NCBI GenBank assembly: GCA_024707145.1 | Contig: JANQAI010000005.1 | Coordinates: forward strand, 1,178,001-1,242,000 | Direction: 5' to 3' | Length of the DNA: 64,000 bases | Source of the DNA: Magnetospirillum sp. | GTDB taxonomy: Bacteria; Pseudomonadota; Alphaproteobacteria; Rhodospirillales; Magnetospirillaceae | Shown here: in pieces, positions 60,290-64,000 of the stretch | Layout: every line of letters starts with the position of its first letter | How positions within the stretch are numbered: position 1 is the first letter of the stretch | The notes under the pieces: generated by a model | What the model was told of the DNA's origin: nothing | Database searches by the model: none | What the model saw: the letters and a program-made list of their open reading frames with translations, nothing else | Program-made: the position numbers and the translations under genes

Positions 60290-61565
60290 CTACGCGTTGC
60301 CCAGCCGGGCGCCGTCCAGGATGGCCTCGTCGAAGATCGCGCTGCTGCGGTCGCAGCCGGTCAGGTCGGCCAGCGTCAGGTCGCAGCCCTTCATGTTCGT
60401 GGCGCTCAGCGAGGCGCCGGCCATGCGGGCGCGCACCAGCGAGGCGCGCATCATCTTGGCCCCGGCGCTGATCAGCAGCATCCCCAGATTGGCCCCGTCC
60501 AGGCAGCCGTCGATGAGGATCGCGCGGTCCAGCTTCGCGCCGCGCAGGTCGGCGCCGCGCAGGTCGGCGGAGCGCAGATCGGCGCCGTCGAACTGGGCCG
60601 CCTGGAGTTGCGCGCCGTTCAGCCGGGCGTGGCGCAGCCGCACGCCGGAGCCCTTGGCGAGCGTCAGCACCTTGCCCGACAGGTCCACCCCGTCGAGGTT
60701 CAGGCCGGTCAGGTCGAGCTGGCGCCCCTGCTGGCCGCTGGTGCCAAGCCACAGCAGGTGCTGGTGCAGCAGAACCTCGATGTCCGCCGCCGCGATCGCC
60801 GGCTGGGCGGGCTCCGCCGCCGGGTCCTCGTCCGGCTCCGGAAGGGTCGGCGGCGCCAGGGCGGCGGCGGCGGCCTCCTCGTCGGTGCGGATGGAGGTGA
60901 CGAGGTCCAGCTCCGACACCTTGGCCCCGTCGAGCTTGGCGCCGCGCAGGTCGGCGCCGTTCAGGTCCGCCCCCTGGAGGTCGGCGCCGGAGAAGTTGCA
61001 GTCGCGCAGGTCGGTGCGCTGGAGCCGCGCCCCCGACAGGCGGGAGTTGGTGAAATCCGCCGCCCGCGCGAAGCTGCCCGACAGCTTGGCCCGCGCCATG
61101 TCGGCGTTGGTCAGCTTGGCCGAGGCCATGTCCGCCGGTCCCGGCTCGAAGCCGATCACCTTCAGCTCGCCGGACGCGCTGCGGTTGGCGACGCTGCCGT
61201 CGCGCAGGTCGACCTCCACCATCACCGCGCCGTCCAGGATCGCGCCGCGCACGTTGGCGCCGCGCATGTCGGTGCGGTAGAGCCGCGCTTCCGACAGGTC
61301 GGCGCCGCGCAGGTCCGCGCCGTAGAGGTCGGCGTGGTCGAGGATGGTTCCCCGCATCCTGGCGTCGCGCAGGATGGCGCCCGACAGATGCGCGCCGGTC
61401 AGGTTGCGGCCCGACAGGTCGAGCCCGGTCAGGTCGAAGAAGGGCAGGTTGGCGCGGGCGCCGTTGGGCCGCCCCCTCGGTGAAGCGGACATGGCGCTCG
61501 CACACCCGGTCCAGCTGCTCCTGGCTCAAGCGTATCCGGGACTTGTGGGAGCCGTCGTTCGCCAT
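60290..61565 (-). pseudogene. Pentapeptide-repeat protein, frame broken by one base
   Basis: The start at 61565 begins MANDGSHKSRIRLSQEQLDR. A surplus C at 61472-61476 breaks the frame after RFTEG; with one fewer, RPNGARANLPFFDLTGLDLS follows. Two blocks of A(D/N)LxG repeats form right-handed beta-helices: about residues 45-205 (LYGADLRGADLSEARLY) and after a Glu/Pro/Ala-rich linker (EEAAAAALAPPTLPEPDED), about 290-424 (FDGADLRSADLRGADLRGA). Restored length is 424 residues. Cytoplasmic. Some family members mimic DNA to inhibit gyrase, most have no known role. The gene ends beside cheZ with only eight bases between them, so the two are probably one operon. Confidence 0.88.
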
Positions 61566-61572
61566 CGGCGCC

Positions 61573-62544
61573 TCAGGCGAACAGCGCGTCGATGTCGGCC
61601 TGCGAAATCTCGCTGCCGCCGCCCGACGGTTCGGGCGCCGGGGCGGCGGGACGCGGGGCCGGCTTCGCAGCGGCGGCAGGGGGGGGGGGCGGCGGCGCGG
61701 GCGGCGGCGGGGCGGGCGCCTCCGCCGGTTCGGCCCGTTCCAGAACCTGGGGGATCTGCGTGGCCAGCGTGTCGAACAGGGCGTCGATGTCGTCCTGGCT
61801 GACCTCCGGCCCGCCGAGCTGCGGGCCGTTCAGCAGATGCGCGTCGGGCCGGGTGTCGCCCAGCTTGCGGTGGGACGAGACCTCGCCCATGGACTCGGTT
61901 TCCGACGCGGTGGCGATGCGGTCGACGCCCCAGATCTCGATCATCGTGTTCACGCGCTGCTCGATGTAGCGCAGCGTGTTGACCACCTTGGTGGTGCGCT
62001 GACCGGTGATGTCCTGGAAGGCGCAGGCGGTCATGATCTCGATGCTCCAGGCGTCGATGGCGTCGACCATCTCGGCGATGTCGGGATCGTCGCGCGGGAT
62101 GCCCTGGGTGATCTCCTGGATCTTCTCGGTGGCGTTCAGGATGTCGGTGGTCGCCCGCTCGGTCGCCGCGACGATCTCGTCCAGTTCGCCGGTCGCCGCC
62201 TCGATGCGGTTCGACCCGGTGTCGGCGGGGCGCAGCGCGGCGATGTCGCTGCGCGTCTCGCGCACCACCTGGGTGATCGACATCAGCTCCTGCTGAAGCT
62301 GCAGGCCGTCCCCCATCCCGCCACCCGGCGCCGGGCGGGGCAAGGCGCCGTGCTCCACCCCGCGCAGCCGGTTGATCTGCTGCTCCAGCGCGCCGGTCAG
62401 CCGGTGGAACTCGTCCACCGCGACCACGCGGGATCGTCGGTCGCGCATGCGCAGGAACGCGCGACCGCGCGCGGTCTGCGACAGCGCCTCCTCCATCTGG
62501 AGGTAATCATGCTCGGTCAGTTCCATCAGAGGAACGTCGCTCAT
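61573..62544 (-). CDS. cheZ: CheZ-like chemotaxis phosphatase
   Basis: The 323-residue protein has a long helical hairpin (EEALSQTARGRAFLRMRD to MIEIWGVDRI). The active region is ACAFQDITGQRTTKVVNTL with Asp178 and Gln182, equal in spacing to Asp143 and Gln147 of E. coli CheZ, which complete the CheY active site. The tail holds SQDDIDALFDTL (249-260) and SQADIDALFA (314-323), two versions of the C-terminal CheY-binding helix (E. coli SQDQVDDLLDSLGF), joined by a Pro/Ala linker coded over an 11-base G/C run. The ATG at 62544 is preferred over GTG 62553. It removes phosphate from CheY-P in the cytoplasm. It is the first gene of a probable two-gene operon with the pentapeptide gene. Confidence 0.85.
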   Translation of the reverse strand: MSDVPLMELTEHDYLQMEEALSQTARGRAFLRMRDRRSRVVAVDEFHRLTGALEQQINRLRGVEHGALPRPAPGGGMGDGLQLQQELMSITQVVRETRSDIAALRPADTGSNRIEAATGELDEIVAATERATTDILNATEKIQEITQGIPRDDPDIAEMVDAIDAWSIEIMTACAFQDITGQRTTKVVNTLRYIEQRVNTMIEIWGVDRIATASETESMGEVSSHRKLGDTRPDAHLLNGPQLGGPEVSQDDIDALFDTLATQIPQVLERAEPAEAPAPPPPAPPPPPPAAAAKPAPRPAAPAPEPSGGGSEISQADIDALFA

Positions 62545-62982
62545 CGTCGTCACCGTCGGCGGGCCGCTGTTGAGTATCCGCCATGGAGGAAAGCACGTCT
62601 TAGGAAAACTGAGGTTACACCAGACATGGCCTGGATTTCAGGCAAATCCCTTGCATTACGTCCTCGCAGATCCCGCTGAACAAAGTCTTAATGAAGTCAT
62701 GGGCGATGCCGCGATGGCGCTCCCGTCGTCACGCAACCAGGCATGGAGGACACGCGTGGAGGCCAATCACAAGATGAGGGCGGAAACGCGGGCCATGCCG
62801 CGGCTTTGAGGATTCTCCCGTCACCGCCGCTGCCCTATACTCCGCAGCCCCGGGCGCGGCGCGCGGTGGGGCAAAGGGTGCGCAGGCTTGATCCGCCGGC
62901 GCCGTTCGCCCACATCAGCCCCGCCAGGCCCGGACGGGGCTGCCGCGGAAACGCGGATCGGAACAACAGGAACAGGGACAAG
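62545..62982. other. Divergent intergenic region cheZ / degP-like, with a possible sigma-54 site
   Basis: This 438-bp space shows no convincing gene. At 62640-62655 AGGCA-n6-TTGCA (plus strand) matches the GG-n10-GC core of a sigma-54 promoter, 328 bp before the protease gene. The surrounding 62600-62720 is A+T richer than average. A 36-codon ORF at 62702-62809 lacks a ribosome site and is not called. Confidence 0.4.
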
Positions 62983-64000
62983 ATGCCGATGAGGACGACG
63001 CTTCGGTTCGCGGCGCTTCGATTTGCGGGTGCGGCGTGCGTGGCCGGGCTTTTTGGGGATCGGCGTTCCGGGCGCGGGTCTGGTTCCCGCCCCCGCGGCG
63101 GCGGCCCTGCCGGCCGGGGTCACCGGGGTGACGACCATCGCGCCGATGCTGGAGCAGGTGACCCCCGCCGTCGTCAACATCGCCGTCCTGTCGCGGGCCC
63201 CGCAGGCCGAGAACCCGCTGCTGCGCGACCCCTTCTTCCGCCGCTTCTTCAACGTCCCCGAGCAGCAGGCCCGCCCGCAGGTCAGCGCCGGGTCGGGCGT
63301 CATCGTGGACGCGCGGCGCGGTTACGTCATCACCAACGCCCATGTGGTGGAGAACGCGCAGGAGATCGCCGTCACCCTGAAGGACCGCCGCCGCCTGCGC
63401 GCCAAGCTGGTCGGGCGGGACGCGGCGACCGACATCGCGCTGCTGAAGATCGAGGCGGAGAAGCTGACCGCCCTGTCCTGGGGCGATTCGGACCAGCTGA
63501 AGGTCGGCGATTTCCTGGTCGCCATCGGCAACCCCTTCGGGCTGGGCCAGACGGTGACCTCCGGCATCGTCTCGGCGCTGGGGCGCAGCGGGCTGAAGAT
63601 CGAGGGGTACGAGGACTTCATCCAGACCGACGCCTCCATCAACCCCGGCAACTCCGGCGGCGCGCTGGTGAACTTCAACGGGGAGCTGGTCGGCATCAAC
63701 ACCGCCATCATCGGCCCGGCCGGCGGGTCGGTCGGCATCGGCTTCGCCGTGCCGGTCAGCATCGTCCGCTCGGTGATGGAGCAGCTGGTCGAGTATGGCG
63801 AGGTGCGGCGCGGCCGGCTCGGCGTCGCCATCCAGGACCTGACGCCCGATCTGGCCGACAGCATGAACTTGGCCGGCGACGCCGGGGCGGTCATCGCCCA
63901 GGTGGAGCGCGGGTCGGCCGCCGAGCGCGCCGGCTTCCGCAGCGGCGACGTGGTGACCGCGGTGAACGGGCGCCCGGTGCGCAGCGCCACCGACTTCCGC
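62983..64000 (+). pseudogene. DegP/HtrA-type periplasmic serine protease (3' partial), frame broken in signal peptide
   Basis: The ATG at 62983 starts MPMRTTLRFAALRFAGAACV. One G of the run 63055-63058 is surplus; with three, GLFGIGVPGAGLVPAPAAAA completes a signal peptide. The protease has SGVIVDARRGYVITNAHVVE (catalytic His), DAATDIALLKIEAEKL (Asp) and TDASINPGNSGGALVNFNGE (Ser). A PDZ domain begins GRLGVAIQDLTPDLADSM and runs out of the window at EVVTAVNGRPVRSATDF-like sequence (here GDVVTAVNGRPVRSATDFR). It degrades or holds misfolded proteins in the periplasm. The whole mature part is intact, so the break is likely a read error. Confidence 0.92.

Overview
The window is about 69% G+C and looks like chromosomal DNA of an alphaproteobacterium of the Rhodospirillales, most likely Azospirillum. 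That assignment is inferred from gene content: a CxxC-type CnoX, a hemC-hemD-mitofilin-hemY row divergent from tsaD, a DUF1127 protein, a 180-kDa-class NAD glutamate dehydrogenase, and an ornithine decarboxylase behind a long leader. No transposase, integrase, prophage gene or CRISPR array is visible, and there is one tRNA gene (Gly, anticodon GCC).

Layout. 1-3.2 kb: end of an RhlE-type helicase, an unknown protein, a VOC-fold protein and a beta-class glutathione S-transferase. 3.3-7.9 kb: ugpBAEC, a glycerol-3-phosphate ABC importer on the minus strand. 7.9-12.4 kb: a small secreted protein, a PAS histidine kinase, a YgjP-like hydrolase, a Bcr/CflA exporter and MgtC. 12.4-14.1 kb: ornithine decarboxylase behind a 442-bp leader that holds a 40-codon ORF. 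14.1-19.7 kb: housekeeping genes (DUF1127, HAD phosphatase, cupin, DUF971, Trm112, LON-like domain, CnoX, ProX-type deacylase) and tRNA-Gly. 19.7-26.5 kb: an accessory uptake/sensing cluster (RraA-like aldolase, AEC carrier, two TctC/Bug binding proteins and a chemoreceptor between them). 26.6-33.4 kb: an HD-domain response regulator and the giant glutamate dehydrogenase. 33.5-38.5 kb: a TPR-PRMT-like fusion, unknown proteins and an MFS permease. 38.5-47.7 kb: purH, heparinase-like protein, rsmB, a DHH phosphoesterase, htpX, an SDHAF4-like protein and a nuclease. 47.7-54.1 kb: acs, EVE and YciI proteins, gpsA, a GNAT enzyme and tsaD. 54.2-60.2 kb: a methyltransferase, then hemC, hemD, a mitofilin-like protein and hemY. 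60.2-64 kb: a pentapeptide-repeat protein, a CheZ-like phosphatase and the start of a DegP-type protease.

Genes that appear to work together: ugpBAEC in phosphodiester and glycerol-3-phosphate uptake; hemC/hemD (with the membrane proteins behind them) in tetrapyrrole synthesis; the TctC/AEC/RraA/chemoreceptor group in finding and using a carboxylic acid; and CheZ with the chemoreceptor in chemotaxis.

Sequence quality. About twenty single-base insertions or deletions, mostly in G or C runs, break otherwise well-conserved genes, including purH and glutamate dehydrogenase. These genes are typed as pseudogenes because the frame as given is broken. The pattern fits sequencing or assembly error much better than real gene decay. 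For each one I give the position and the one-base change that restores the frame.

Most unusual signal: the ornithine decarboxylase leader. It has a strong ribosome site, a short arginine-rich ORF with an internal hairpin, and a possible terminator before the structural gene, which is the architecture of translation-coupled attenuation.
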